A stretch of DNA of 64,000 nt from Streptosporangium becharense (GTDB lineage: Bacteria; Actinomycetota; Actinomycetes; Streptosporangiales; Streptosporangiaceae). The translations under genes and the position numbers were made by a program. Shown in pieces: positions 20,060-28,177 of this stretch; the first letter of the stretch is position 1; each line of letters begins with the position of its first letter. Below the pieces are notes generated by a model. It was not told the DNA's origin, searched no databases, and saw only the letters and a list, made by a program, of their open reading frames with translations. The DNA lies in assembly GCF_014204985.1 (NCBI RefSeq), contig NZ_JACHMP010000001.1:3410001-3474000 (forward strand). The letters run 5' to 3'.

Positions 20060-20611
20060 TCATTTGGCGGTCCCCTGGTCGATCAGCGGGAGCGTCCGCA
20101 GCGCCTGCGCCTCGAGCTCTTCGATCTGCTTGGCCCGGTGCGCGCCGAACTTCATGTTCTGGATCTTGTCGTGCAGCTTGACGATCGCGTCGATGAGCAT
20201 CTCGGGCCGCGGCGGGCAGCCGGGCAGGTAGATGTCGACGGGGACGACGTGGTCCACGCCCTGCACGATGGCGTAGTTGTTGAACATGCCGCCGCTGGAG
20301 GCGCACACGCCCATGGCGATGACCCACTTGGGCTCGGCCATCTGGTCGTAGATCTGCCGGAGCACCGGGGCCATCTTCTGCGACAGCCGGCCCGCCACGA
20401 TCATCAGGTCGGCCTGGCGCGGAGACGCCGAGGCGCGCTCCATGCCGAAGCGCGCGAGGTCGTGCTTGGGACCACCGGTGGACATCAGCTCGATGGCGCA
20501 GCAGGCCAGACCGAAGGTCGCCGGCCACACGGAGTTCTTACGCGCCCAGCCGGCCACCTGCTCGACCGTGCTGAGCATGAACCCGCTCGGAAGTTTCTCT
20601 TCAAGACCCAT
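20060..20611 (-). CDS. nuoB: NADH-quinone oxidoreductase subunit B (cluster N2)
   Basis: Holds the terminal 4Fe-4S cluster N2 that reduces quinone. In the 183-residue product the ligands are C37, C38 ([10 protein letters not shown]), C103 ([10 protein letters not shown]) and C132 (LPGCPPRPE), exactly the family pattern with adjacent cysteines. ATG at 20611 is 2 nt after the nuoA stop. The upstream open frame lies within nuoA and is not part of the protein. Confidence 0.97.
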   Translation of the reverse strand: MGLEEKLPSGFMLSTVEQVAGWARKNSVWPATFGLACCAIELMSTGGPKHDLARFGMERASASPRQADLMIVAGRLSQKMAPVLRQIYDQMAEPKWVIAMGVCASSGGMFNNYAIVQGVDHVVPVDIYLPGCPPRPEMLIDAIVKLHDKIQNMKFGAHRAKQIEELEAQALRTLPLIDQGTAK

Positions 20612-20613
20612 AT

Positions 20614-20973
20614 CTAGTCCCAGTCCAGACCCTTGCGGCGCCACACGTACGCGTAGGCCACGAGCACGGTGACGATGAACAGCAGCATCTCGACCAACCC
20701 GAAGACCCCGAGCTTGTTGAAGGCGACCGCCCACGGGTAAAGGAAGATGATCTCGATGTCGAACACGATGAAGAGCATCGCGGTGATCATGTACTTCAGC
20801 GGGAAGCGGCCACCGCCCACGGGCTGGGGCGTCGGTTCGATGCCGCATTCGTAGGCGTCGAGTTTCGCGCGGTTCCAGCGCTTGGGGCCGGTGAAGGGAG
20901 CGATCGTCACCGAGAAGATCGCAAATCCCGCCGCGAGAACGGCGAGCACCAGGATGGGTGCGTATACGTCCAT
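20614..20973 (-). CDS. nuoA: NADH-quinone oxidoreductase subunit A
   Basis: A 119-residue three-helix membrane subunit near the quinone site. The loop with the conserved Cys, [22 protein letters not shown], and the helix [21 protein letters not shown] with its acidic residues are intact. ATG 20973 follows AGGAGG at 7 nt. First gene of the 14-gene set; no strong promoter is seen in the 121 bp before it, so transcription may come from upstream of the reductase gene. Confidence 0.96.
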   Translation of the reverse strand: MDVYAPILVLAVLAAGFAIFSVTIAPFTGPKRWNRAKLDAYECGIEPTPQPVGGGRFPLKYMITAMLFIVFDIEIIFLYPWAVAFNKLGVFGLVEMLLFIVTVLVAYAYVWRRKGLDWD

Positions 20974-21094
20974 CGCTACGCCTCCTCTCCCATCTCCACG
21001 CGCGCCCGCGCGTAGCTCTGCATGTCGGTGTGTTTCGCAAGTGTAGGCAGGGCGGCCGTCGCCCCGGACTCGGGCTTCCAGGCGTTTACTGAGG

Positions 21095-22372
21095 TCATGC
21101 CGGTGGCGCCACCTTCGACAGGGCGTTGATGATGCGATCCGACGCGTCGCCTCGCCGGTCGGTGAGATTAGCAAGGAGCTTGAGCGTGAACCGCATCAGG
21201 CGGGGGTGCGGAAGCGCGTGCCGGGTCAGGAAGTTCATCACGCCCCGGTTCCCGATGAGCTCCACGAAACCGCGTCCGAGGGTGAAGTAACCACCGTAGA
21301 CGTCCTTGAGCGTCTGCGGGTAGGCGCGCAGCACCCGCTCCCGCTGTGCGGGGGTGACCCGGCCGAGCGCCTGGACGATGCTCTCGGCGGCGATGTGGCC
21401 GGTCTCCATCGCGTACGCGATGCCCTCGCCGTTGAACGGGTTGATCATTCCACCGGCGTCTCCGACCAGCACCAGGCCCCTGGTGTAGTGCGGCTGGCGG
21501 TTGAAGGCCATCGGCAGGGCGGCCCCCCTGATGGGGGTCGTCATGTTCTCCTCGACGTAGCCCCACTCGGCGGGCATGCCCTTCACCCAGCGGCGCAGCA
21601 GGTCGCGGTAGTCCATGCCCTTGAAGGCGTCACTGGTGTTCAGCAGGCCCAGGCCCACGTTGGACGTGCCGTCGCCGACCCCGAAGATCCAGCCGTAGCC
21701 GGGCAGCAGCGTGTCGCCGTCCCACAGCTCCAGCCAGGTCTCCAGGTAGTCGTCGTCGTGACGCGGGCTGGTGAAGTAGGTCCGCACTGCGACGCCCATC
21801 GGGCGGTCCTCGCGCTTGTGCAGACCCATCGCCAGGGAGACGCGGGTGGAGTTGCCGTCGGCGGCGACCACCAGACGGGAGCGGTAGGAGACCTCCTCGC
21901 CGTCCTTCCTGGCGACGACGCCGACGATGTGACCGCTGCGCTCGTCGAGGATCGGGGCGGTGACGTTGACCCCCTGCAGCAGGCGGGCACCCGCCTTGAC
22001 CGCGTTCTCCGCGAGGATCTGGTCGAAGTCCTGACGGGTGCGGACCAGGCCGAAGTCGGGGTAGCTCGACAGCTCGGGCCAGTCGAGCTCGAAGCGCAGG
22101 CCTCCGCCGACCACGCGCAGGCCCTTGTTCCTGACCCAGCCGGGGGCGTCGATGTCGACGCCCATGGCGATGAGCTGTTTGACGGCTCGGGGGGTCAGCC
22201 CGTCGCCGCAGACCTTCTCACGGGGGAAAGTGGTCTTCTCCAGCAGCAGGACGTCGAGCCCGGCCTGTGCGAGATGAAAAGCGGTTGTCGAACCGGCGGG
22301 CCCGGCGCCGACGACGATGACGTCGGCGTCAGCCTCAGCGACATTCCGCTGTGGGGCGGCTGGCACGGTCAC
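21095..22372 (-). CDS. FAD-dependent geranylgeranyl reductase family protein (menaquinone reductase type)
   Basis: 425-residue flavoprotein. The dinucleotide motif VIVVGAGPAGSTTAFHLAQAG is at 19-39, followed by LLLEKTTFPREKVCGDGLTPRAV and, in the middle, VLVGDAGGMINPFNGEGIAYAMETG, the second FAD block. This family saturates isoprenoid double bonds; in mycobacteria MenJ saturates one bond of the menaquinone tail. Sitting immediately upstream of nuoA, as in S. coelicolor, and behind a Rex operator, it probably modifies the menaquinone used by complex I. GTG start. Substrate is inferred from context. Confidence 0.85.
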   Translation of the reverse strand: MTVPAAPQRNVAEADADVIVVGAGPAGSTTAFHLAQAGLDVLLLEKTTFPREKVCGDGLTPRAVKQLIAMGVDIDAPGWVRNKGLRVVGGGLRFELDWPELSSYPDFGLVRTRQDFDQILAENAVKAGARLLQGVNVTAPILDERSGHIVGVVARKDGEEVSYRSRLVVAADGNSTRVSLAMGLHKREDRPMGVAVRTYFTSPRHDDDYLETWLELWDGDTLLPGYGWIFGVGDGTSNVGLGLLNTSDAFKGMDYRDLLRRWVKGMPAEWGYVEENMTTPIRGAALPMAFNRQPHYTRGLVLVGDAGGMINPFNGEGIAYAMETGHIAAESIVQALGRVTPAQRERVLRAYPQTLKDVYGGYFTLGRGFVELIGNRGVMNFLTRHALPHPRLMRFTLKLLANLTDRRGDASDRIINALSKVAPPA

Positions 22373-22428
22373 GGGACCTGTCCTGTCCTACAAGCTTTGA
22401 GGGCCTCGGGGTAAGGGGCCGTCCGTTC

Positions 22429-22448
22429 TTTGTGAAGAGCTTCACAAA
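22429..22448. promoter_or_regulatory. Rex operator (ROP) upstream of the reductase-nuo unit
   Basis: TTTGTGAAGAGCTTCACAAA is a perfect inverted repeat (9 bp arms) and matches the known Rex site TTGTGAA-N4-TTCACAA at every conserved position. It lies 57-76 nt upstream of the reductase start. Rex leaves such sites when NADH rises, so the reductase and nuo genes should be induced by high NADH. Rex itself is encoded at 45443-46150. Confidence 0.88.
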
Positions 22449-22520
22449 CTTGTCGGCCCGAAGTCTAACGCCTTCGCAGGGCGAAGCGTCAGGCGGGTGT
22501 CACGACCACCGCCCGATCTT

Positions 22521-23246
22521 CTATGCGGGCTTATATGCCCGGTGAAGGGCCACGATTCCCAGACTGAGGTTGCGCCACGCGACCCGCTCCCAGCCCGCAT
22601 CCTGGATGATCCTAGCCAGCGCCGCCTGGTCGGGCCAAGCCCGGATCGACTCCGCCAGATAATCATACGAGTCGTCGTTGGAGCCGAAGACCCGGCCCAT
22701 CGCCGGCAGCAGCTTCATCAGATACTGCGAGTAGACGAGGTCGAACGCCCTGGGCACCGGGTGCGAGAACTCCAGGATGACCAGGCGTGCCCCGGGCTTG
22801 GCCACCCGGTGCATCTCGCGGAGCGCCTGGCCGGTGTCGTGCACGTTGCGCAGCGCCGTGGAGATCGTCACCGCGTCGAAGACCCCGTCGGCGAAGGGCA
22901 GCCGCAGCGCGTCGCCCGCGACGAAACTGACGCCCCGCACGCCTCCGCCGTGGATGCCCGAGCCGCCGTGCCTCCTCACCCCGGTGCGCAGCATGCCGAG
23001 CGAGAAGTCGGAGGCGATCGCACGGGCGCCCAGCGTGGTGAAGGCGTCGGTGGAGGTGCCGGTGCCCGCGCCGAGATCGAGGACCAGCTCACCGGGCCCG
23101 GCGTCGACCGCCGCCGCGGTCGCCTTACGCCACAGCCGGACCTGGCCCAGGGAGATGATGTCGTTGACAAGGTCGTAACGCTGGGCCGTGCGATCGAACA
23201 TCGCGGCGACCTCGTTCGGCTGCTTGTCCAGAGAAGCGCGCGTCAT
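22521..23246 (-). CDS. menG: Demethylmenaquinone methyltransferase
   Basis: SAM-dependent C-methylation of demethylmenaquinone, the last common step of menaquinone synthesis. The 241-residue product has the UbiE/MenG opening [27 protein letters not shown], the SAM loop [16 protein letters not shown], and the family block [21 protein letters not shown] and [12 protein letters not shown]. It is the first gene of the minus-strand respiratory block; a 148 bp gap with the Rex operator separates it from the reductase, so it may have its own promoter. Confidence 0.93.
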   Translation of the reverse strand: MTRASLDKQPNEVAAMFDRTAQRYDLVNDIISLGQVRLWRKATAAAVDAGPGELVLDLGAGTGTSTDAFTTLGARAIASDFSLGMLRTGVRRHGGSGIHGGGVRGVSFVAGDALRLPFADGVFDAVTISTALRNVHDTGQALREMHRVAKPGARLVILEFSHPVPRAFDLVYSQYLMKLLPAMGRVFGSNDDSYDYLAESIRAWPDQAALARIIQDAGWERVAWRNLSLGIVALHRAYKPA

Positions 23247-23323
23247 GTCACCAGCCTAGGCCCGCCGCGACAATCCACGGAAAGTGTCGGCTCGGTTACA
23301 CAGAGCGTGATACCACTTGTCGA

Positions 23324-24667
23324 ATGTTTACCGGAATCACCTCCGTGCTGGTCGCCGCCCTGTTGCCGGCGCCCGCCGGAGTGGCCGCCACCACGGACAC
23401 GGTCCGGCACGGCGCGATCCGGCATGACGCGGCCCGGCATCGCGCAGCCCAGCACCATGTGGCCCGGCATGACGCGGTGCGGCACCGCGCGGTCGTCTCG
23501 GCGGACCCGGTGGACACCACCCCCCACGTGCTCGACGGGATCGTCAACGCCTTCGCGCTGGTGGGCGGCACGGTGGTGGTGGGCGGCTCGTTCGGCGCGG
23601 TGCGCGAGGCCGGGAGCACCCGGGTGCTGGCACGGTCCGGCCTGTTCGCCTACGAGCAGGCCACCGGCCGCGTCCTCCCCGGCTTCGCGCCGCACCTGGA
23701 CGGCCCGGTCCTGGCCCTGGCCGCCGGTGCCCACGGCACGGTCTACGTGGGCGGGCGGTTCTCGGCGGCCGGTGACGCACGGGCGCTGGGCCTGGCACTG
23801 CTGCGGCTCTCCGACGGCTCGCAGGTGACCGGCTTCGACCCGCGTGTCCGGGGCGGGGCTGTCACCAGCCTGGCGAGGCGCGGCCGGCAGCTGTACGCCG
23901 GTGGCGACTTCACGTGGGTCGGCGGCGTCCGCCGTACCGCGCTGGCCAGGGTCGACGCCGTCACCGGCGCGGTCGACCCGCGCTTCGCGATCAGGCCGGG
24001 TGCGCCGAGGGGCGGCCGGACGCGGGTGCACGCGATCTCACTGAGCCGCGACCGGCTGGCGGTCGACGGCGACTTCACCACCCTCGACGGGTTGTCCCGG
24101 CCCCAGCTCGGGCTGGTCGACGTGGCCGCCGCGCCGGCGCGGGTCGCCCCCTGGCGGACACGCGCCTACCGGGGCAGATGCCGCGACGACTTCCCCAGTT
24201 ACGTGCGCGGGCTCGACTTCGCACCCGGCGGCGGCTACTTCGTGGTGGTCACCACGGGCGGCGGAGTCGGCGCGCACACGACGTGCGACACCGCCGCGCG
24301 CTTCGAGACGTACGCCTCCGGGGAGGTCTCGCCCACCTGGGTGAACCACACGGGGGGCGACTCGCTCTACTCGGTGGCGGTGACCGGGGCCGCGGTCTAC
24401 GTGGGTGGGCACCAGCGCTGGCTGGACAACCCGCGCGGTCGCGACTCGGCGGGGCCCGGGGCGGTGGAGCGTCCCGGGATCGGCGCGATCCACCCCCGCA
24501 CCGGCCGGGCCCTGGGCTGGAATCCCACCAGGGAGCGCGGAATCGGCGTCAAGGCATTCCTCGCGCACCGGGGCGGTTTACTGGTTGGTAGTGACACAAC
24601 GCGGCTTGGTCACGAGTACCATGCCCGAGTCGGCATGTTCCCGTTGTCGATCACTCCCGATTCTTAG
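23324..24667 (+). CDS. Secreted beta-propeller-like repeat protein
   Basis: 447 residues. A signal peptide is likely (residues 1-22, ending PAPAGVAA). Residues 28-57 are six pentapeptides of consensus RHxAx, a His/Arg-rich tandem insert. The rest is built of propeller-like repeats with recurring VYVGGRFSAAG, LYAGGDFTWVGG, VYVGGHQRW and LLVGSD strands, alternating with LARVDAVTGAVDPRF-type turns, like delta-60/PQQ-like repeat proteins. No catalytic motif is seen. It is exported to the wall or medium; function unknown. Convergent with the DUF4229 gene, overlapping 17 bp. Confidence 0.75.
   Translation: MFTGITSVLVAALLPAPAGVAATTDTVRHGAIRHDAARHRAAQHHVARHDAVRHRAVVSADPVDTTPHVLDGIVNAFALVGGTVVVGGSFGAVREAGSTRVLARSGLFAYEQATGRVLPGFAPHLDGPVLALAAGAHGTVYVGGRFSAAGDARALGLALLRLSDGSQVTGFDPRVRGGAVTSLARRGRQLYAGGDFTWVGGVRRTALARVDAVTGAVDPRFAIRPGAPRGGRTRVHAISLSRDRLAVDGDFTTLDGLSRPQLGLVDVAAAPARVAPWRTRAYRGRCRDDFPSYVRGLDFAPGGGYFVVVTTGGGVGAHTTCDTAARFETYASGEVSPTWVNHTGGDSLYSVAVTGAAVYVGGHQRWLDNPRGRDSAGPGAVERPGIGAIHPRTGRALGWNPTRERGIGVKAFLAHRGGLLVGSDTTRLGHEYHARVGMFPLSITPDS
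23405..23494 (+). repeat. In-frame 15 bp tandem repeat (6 copies)
   Basis: Six degenerate 15 bp units, CGGCAYvvCGCGrYC in outline, encode consecutive RHxAx pentapeptides just after the signal peptide of the secreted protein. Unit length is a multiple of three, so copy change would not break the frame. Confidence 0.8.
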
Positions 24668-24848
24668 CGATTCGCTCGCTCACGGCGTCTCTCTGTTTCG
24701 AGAGCAGGACGTAACTGGCCACACCGCTGACCAGGAATGCGGCGACCAGCAGGATCAGCGGGTGACGCAGGCCGAGGAGATAGAGCACGCCCAGGCTCAC
24801 GGCCAGCAGGCCGAGCCGGGAGGCGGTGTAAACGACGACGGGATGCAC
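24651..24848 (-). CDS. DUF4229 small membrane protein
   Basis: 65 residues with two hydrophobic helices (VVVYTASRLGLLAVSLGVLYLLGL and PLILLVAAFLVSGVASYVLL) followed by the basic/amphipathic KQRDAVSERI tail, the DUF4229 pattern of actinobacteria. Start is GTG 24848. In mycobacteria and Streptomyces members lie near menaquinone genes, which fits its position next to menG. Function unknown. Confidence 0.75.
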   Translation of the reverse strand: MHPVVVYTASRLGLLAVSLGVLYLLGLRHPLILLVAAFLVSGVASYVLLSKQRDAVSERIAKNRE

Positions 24849-25128
24849 ACTGTCGAGGCTACGTCACTCCGCCCGCTCAGGCACGCCCGGTGCGGGCCGG
24901 ACGGTGCCCTTCGCATCGGGTGCGGGCGCTGCTAGTCTTCACAAGAGATCAGTTTTGTAAAGAAACACCCACGAGAGTCCCAAAGAGGCTCTATCATATA
25001 ACAATCGGGCAGGCAGTCGATAACAACCCGTGATCTTTGTTGAAAACCACGGATAAATCAGGCTTCGCTCGGCACACTGGTTACCTGTCCGCCCGCTGGC
25101 AGGAAGCGGGATGCGAGGGGGAGAGATT
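24849..25128. other. AT-rich promoter region of the bldC-like gene
   Basis: A 280 bp gap, unusually AT-rich for this genome between about 24935 and 25070. It contains the imperfect inverted repeat CTTCACAA (24939-24946)/TTGTAAAG (24957-24964) and candidate -10 boxes TATCAT and TATAAC near 24992-25003. No gene or RNA is seen. Long AT-rich leaders are usual for developmental regulators; exact promoter not assigned. Confidence 0.4.
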
Positions 25129-25350
25129 GTGGAGAGTAGCAGCGAGCGTCTGCTGACGCCCGGAGAGGTTGCCGCCCTCTTCCGGGTCGACCCAAAAACG
25201 GTTACACGCTGGGCCGCGGCAGGCCGCATCAGCAGCATCCGTACCCCCGGAGGGCACCGGCGGTTCCGCGAGTCGGAAGTGCACGCCCTTCTGCGCGGAG
25301 AGGACGTCTTGACGGCCGAACGGCCGGCAGGCGAGTCCCCGCGCGTCTGA
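25129..25350 (+). CDS. bldC: BldC-family MerR-like DNA-binding protein
   Basis: 73 residues consisting almost only of a winged HTH: LLTPGEVAALFRVDPKTVTRWAAAGRIS followed by the wing SIRTPGGHRRFRESEVHALL. This is close to S. coelicolor BldC, which binds direct repeats cooperatively and holds colonies in vegetative growth. GTG 25129 is used because a purine-rich GGGGGAGAG lies just before it; an ATG at 25111 is possible. It has no partner domain. The C-terminal tail after residue 58 differs from Streptomyces. Name given from the HTH similarity; the genome may hold paralogues. Confidence 0.8.
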   Translation: MESSSERLLTPGEVAALFRVDPKTVTRWAAAGRISSIRTPGGHRRFRESEVHALLRGEDVLTAERPAGESPRV

Positions 25351-25372
25351 CGACTTATGACGTCACACCATC

Positions 25373-25411
25373 GGTGATCCTGCGTGCCTTACCCGGAGCC
25401 GCAGGGTCACC
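25373..25411. terminator. Bidirectional terminator between bldC-like gene and 25439-25678 gene
   Basis: GGTGATCCTGCG (25373-25384) pairs with CGCAGGGTCACC (25400-25411): a 12 bp stem with one G-U pair and a 15 nt loop, between convergent genes. Good candidate terminator. Confidence 0.6.
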
Positions 25412-25438
25412 GTGGAGTCGTACGGGACGTCGCAGACA

Positions 25439-25678
25439 CTAGGTGTCCTGCTCTTCCTTGAAAGCCAGGAACTCCTTCTCCAGTTCGTCGTTGCCCTCCA
25501 GCCAGCGCCGCCGCCGCTCCGCCCACTCCTCCTCAGTGATCGACTCGGCCAGCCAGCGGTCGTAGCCGGGATCGCCGGGGCGGATCTCCACGTAGGCGTT
25601 GCCGATCAGACGCCCGTCATCGCTGGACACGGTCTGCGGCACCCGCAGAGTCCCGTCAGCGAGCCGGATGACGTACAT
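25439..25678 (-). CDS. Small hypothetical protein
   Basis: 79 residues, acidic, no membrane segment. The N-terminal 45 residues look like a small beta unit (MYVIRLADGTLRVPQTV, then GNAYVEIRPGDPGYDRWL), the C-terminus is a charged helix (EEEWAERRRRWLEGNDELEKEFLAF) that could be a coiled coil. It follows the metalloprotease gene by 10 nt in the same direction, with AGGTGA before the ATG, so the two are probably co-transcribed. I do not recognise the family. Confidence 0.65.
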   Translation of the reverse strand: MYVIRLADGTLRVPQTVSSDDGRLIGNAYVEIRPGDPGYDRWLAESITEEEWAERRRRWLEGNDELEKEFLAFKEEQDT

Positions 25679-25688
25679 CCCAGATCAC

Positions 25689-26696
25689 CTAGATTCCGTA
25701 GCGCCGGTTGAAGAACAACATCACGTTGAGCGCCATCCGCGTGTCACCGCCCAGCATGTCGACCAGCGCGGGACGCTGCCGGGAGACGATGGCCGCGAAG
25801 GCGTCGGCGAAGAACTCCTTGCGTCCCAGGTCCCCCGGCTGCAGGTGGAATCCGGAGGCCAGCTTGGGGACGCACTGCTCGTAGAGCGCCGCGAACTCCG
25901 GCGAGTCGGAGACCCAGCCGTCATGCGGGGCGTCGACGTCGTCGAGGGCGTGCCCCACCTCGTGCATCATCACGTCCGGTGTGGGCGAGGGACGATCACC
26001 CACCACGATCTTGCGGTCGCCGTACGCACCGGCGCAGACGTCCCACGTCGCCCGGCCCGAGGGCAGCGGCGCACCACGCAGGTAGCCCATGTCGTCGAGG
26101 TCGGGCACCCCGCCCGCGCCGACGTAGATGCCGTCGAGCCCCTCGGCGAGTTTCGCCTTCAACCCGTCGGGAAGCCTGGCGAGGCTTTCCACGGCCCGCA
26201 CGGTCTCCGGGGGAGGCGTCTCCCGCCGGGAGTCCCACTGGCGGTGCAGGATCCGCTCCAGGGGGCCGCAGTGCCGCAGGCCGTCGCCCAGGTCAGGGGT
26301 GTCGGGCGAGTTCGGCTGGGCCCTGGGCCGCTCGTCGTCCAGCTCGAAGTCCCGCCAGGTGTACTGCGGGCGGTCGGTCACGGGAGCGGTGACCGCACCC
26401 GCGCGCTGCTCGGGGCGCTCGAACCCGCGCGGGACCTCACGCTCGCGGAGGGCTTCGCGCTCGCGGCGGATCTCGCGGTCGCGGAAGGTCTCACGTTCGC
26501 GGGGGGTCTCACCGTCACGCAGGGCCGCGCGGTCACGTAGGGTCTCACGGTCACGGAGGGCCTCACGGTCACTGAACGGCTCGCGTTCTCCGGAGGCGTC
26601 ACGCGGCGACTCCCTGACCGTCTTCTCCGCGCGCGGGGTCGCACCTCGCTGCCACCACCGCCGTCGATGGCGACCCTTGTCTCCCGAATGTGCCAT
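25689..26696 (-). CDS. Zinc metalloprotease-like protein with HExxH and DRE-repeat region
   Basis: 335 residues from ATG 26696, which follows AGGGGG. Residues 41-88 are eight hexapeptides of consensus xRDREx, highly charged and probably a helical rod. The C-terminal domain has HEVGHALDD (245-253) and, about 45 residues on, EFFADAFAA (from E294), together the zinc site of a gluzincin of the anthrax-lethal-factor-like (ATLF) type. No signal peptide is seen; the N-terminus is Arg-rich. It could act in the cytoplasm or be exported by a non-Sec route. Substrate unknown. The frame is open to 26756 but the upstream ATG lacks an SD. Confidence 0.75.
   Translation of the reverse strand: MAHSGDKGRHRRRWWQRGATPRAEKTVRESPRDASGEREPFSDREALRDRETLRDRAALRDGETPRERETFRDREIRREREALREREVPRGFERPEQRAGAVTAPVTDRPQYTWRDFELDDERPRAQPNSPDTPDLGDGLRHCGPLERILHRQWDSRRETPPPETVRAVESLARLPDGLKAKLAEGLDGIYVGAGGVPDLDDMGYLRGAPLPSGRATWDVCAGAYGDRKIVVGDRPSPTPDVMMHEVGHALDDVDAPHDGWVSDSPEFAALYEQCVPKLASGFHLQPGDLGRKEFFADAFAAIVSRQRPALVDMLGGDTRMALNVMLFFNRRYGI
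26433..26576 (-). repeat. In-frame 18 bp minisatellite (8 copies)
   Basis: Eight diverged 18 bp units encode the xRDREx hexapeptides in the metalloprotease-like protein. The period is exact across 144 bp, with no indel. Confidence 0.85.
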
Positions 26697-26796
26697 CGCA
26701 CCCCCTGGGGAAGCGGCAACGGTCTCTACCGTACGACGTGGATCTTCACCAGTCACCCGGAACGGAGGGCTGACCGCACCTGGTCCCGCGATGGCT

Positions 26797-26802
26797 TACA
26801 GT
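26797..26802 (+). promoter_or_regulatory. Leaderless -10 element of the PLDc_N-type gene
   Basis: TACAGT ends 6 nt before the ATG at 26809, and no SD precedes that ATG, so the message is probably leaderless. Confidence 0.4.
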
Positions 26803-26808
26803 TCGGGC

Positions 26809-27108
26809 ATGCCCCTGCTTGTCGGTCTGGCGCTGCTCGCCTTCTGGCTCTACTGCTTGTTCGATGCCATCACCACACCGGACGAGGAAACGAGAAACCT
26901 GCCCAAGCTCCTCTGGGTGCTGATCGTGGTGCTGCTGGTCCCCGTCGGAGGAGCGTTCTGGCTGCTGCTGGGCCGCCCGTCCGGTCCCCGCCGCCCCGGT
27001 TCGCTGTTCTCCGACGACGGGCTGTCGCGGCCCGAGGCTCCCCGGGGCCCCGACGACGACCCGGAGTTCCTCAAGGAGCTCGACCGGCGCCTGCGCGACG
27101 AAGACTGA
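26809..27108 (+). CDS. Small membrane protein with phospholipase D N-terminal-like (PLDc_N) domain
   Basis: 99 residues. Two helices (PLLVGLALLAFWLYCLFDAI and LPKLLWVLIVVLLVPVGGAFWLLLG) are linked by TTPDEETRNLPK, the PLDc_N arrangement found at the start of cardiolipin synthases and as stand-alone proteins. The remaining part is a polar tail with EFLKELDRRLRDED. Start at 26809 rather than the in-frame ATG 26791, because of the -10-like TACAGT between them. Role unknown; it does not have a phosphodiesterase domain. Confidence 0.75.
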   Translation: MPLLVGLALLAFWLYCLFDAITTPDEETRNLPKLLWVLIVVLLVPVGGAFWLLLGRPSGPRRPGSLFSDDGLSRPEAPRGPDDDPEFLKELDRRLRDED

Positions 27109-27109
27109 C

Positions 27110-27165
27110 GCGGGCGGCCGGGCCGGCCCGCGGAGGCCCCGGCCCGCCGGCCGGTCTCCTCCGCC
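27110..27165. terminator. GC-rich hairpin cluster between convergent genes
   Basis: The gap between the PLDc_N gene and ccsB is packed with overlapping GGCC/CCGG inverted repeats that can form a long stem. Likely bidirectional terminator; exact stem not assigned. Confidence 0.35.
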
Positions 27166-27187
27166 AGGCCGCTGTCCTCCCGGAGGA

Positions 27188-28177
27188 TCAGCCGGGAACC
27201 TCGGCGTAGGAGTGCAGGCCGCCCAGGAAGATGTTCACCCCGACGAGGTTGAACAGCAGGCACGCGAAGGCGACGAGCTGCACGATCATCGCGGCCCGGC
27301 CCTTCCAGCCCGCGGTCGCCCGGGCGTGCAGGTAGGCGGCGTAGGCGATCCAGGTGATGAACGCCCAGACCTCCTTGGGGTCCCAGCCCCAGTAGCGGCC
27401 CCACGCCTTGTCGGCCCAGAGCGCGCCGGCGATGACGGCGAAGGTCCAGATCGGGAAGCCGATCACGATGGCCCGGTGCGCGACCCGCTCCAGATCCTGC
27501 CGGGACGGCAGGCGGACCGAGGTGTCCTTGCGGACCAGGTAGAGAACGCCGGAGACGCCGGCCACGATGAACAGCCCGCTGGCGATGATCGCCGCCGACA
27601 CGTGGATCGCGACCCAGTAGGAGTTCAGCGCGGGCACCACCGGCCCGGCCTGCACATGCAGGTACCGCACGGCGAAACCGAGCCCCAGCGCGGAGGCGAC
27701 CATCACGAAGGCGCCGAGGAAGCGGATCCGGTAGCGGAGCTGCATGAACAGGAACGCGCTCACCGCCGCCAGGCACATCGCGACCACGAACTCGTACATG
27801 TTGCCCCACGGCCAGCGGCCCACCGCCAGTCCCCGGGTCAGCACCGACCCGAGGTTGGCGGCCCAGCCGAGCCAGCTCAGCACGACCCCCGCCGGTCCGG
27901 CCCACACCGCCCACACCGGAGGCGCCGCCCCGGCGGCCTCCTCCGTGCTCCGGTCCGCGGCGTCCGGGTCCGTCCCGGAGGCGGATGCCGGGGAGGCACC
28001 TGCGCCGACCGCGGCGAGCGCGGGCACGGGCCGCGTCCGCGTCCGGGCTCGGGCTCGGGGCCGGCCGAAGGCCAGGTCGAGTGCATAGCCGACCATCGCG
28101 AAGACGTAGAGCAGGACCGTCGCCAGGATGAGCTGGTCGCTCAGCGTGGCGAGGCTCGGGTTGACCTCAGCGGGCAT
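27188..28177 (-). CDS. ccsB: Cytochrome c biogenesis protein CcsB (haem handling, system II)
   Basis: 329 residues, about eight hydrophobic segments. The haem-binding WWD-type motif is seen as GRYWGWDPKEVWAFITW in the C-terminal part, and conserved periplasmic-side histidines are present. With ResB it moves haem across the membrane and attaches it to the CXXCH cysteines of apocytochrome c. The start overlaps the resB stop by 11 bp. A long Ala/Gly/Pro loop (about 50-90) sits between the first two helices, a usual actinobacterial feature. Confidence 0.93.
   Translation of the reverse strand: MPAEVNPSLATLSDQLILATVLLYVFAMVGYALDLAFGRPRARARTRTRPVPALAAVGAGASPASASGTDPDAADRSTEEAAGAAPPVWAVWAGPAGVVLSWLGWAANLGSVLTRGLAVGRWPWGNMYEFVVAMCLAAVSAFLFMQLRYRIRFLGAFVMVASALGLGFAVRYLHVQAGPVVPALNSYWVAIHVSAAIIASGLFIVAGVSGVLYLVRKDTSVRLPSRQDLERVAHRAIVIGFPIWTFAVIAGALWADKAWGRYWGWDPKEVWAFITWIAYAAYLHARATAGWKGRAAMIVQLVAFACLLFNLVGVNIFLGGLHSYAEVPG

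Noticed and set aside
22384-22402. Possible second operator around CAAGCTTTG near the reductase gene
   Set aside because: It is a short palindrome only and shares nothing with the Rex site; not enough evidence.
23243-24031. 262-residue minus-strand frame opposite the propeller-like protein
   Set aside because: Plus-strand frame has a signal peptide and strand repeats; this one has no fold.
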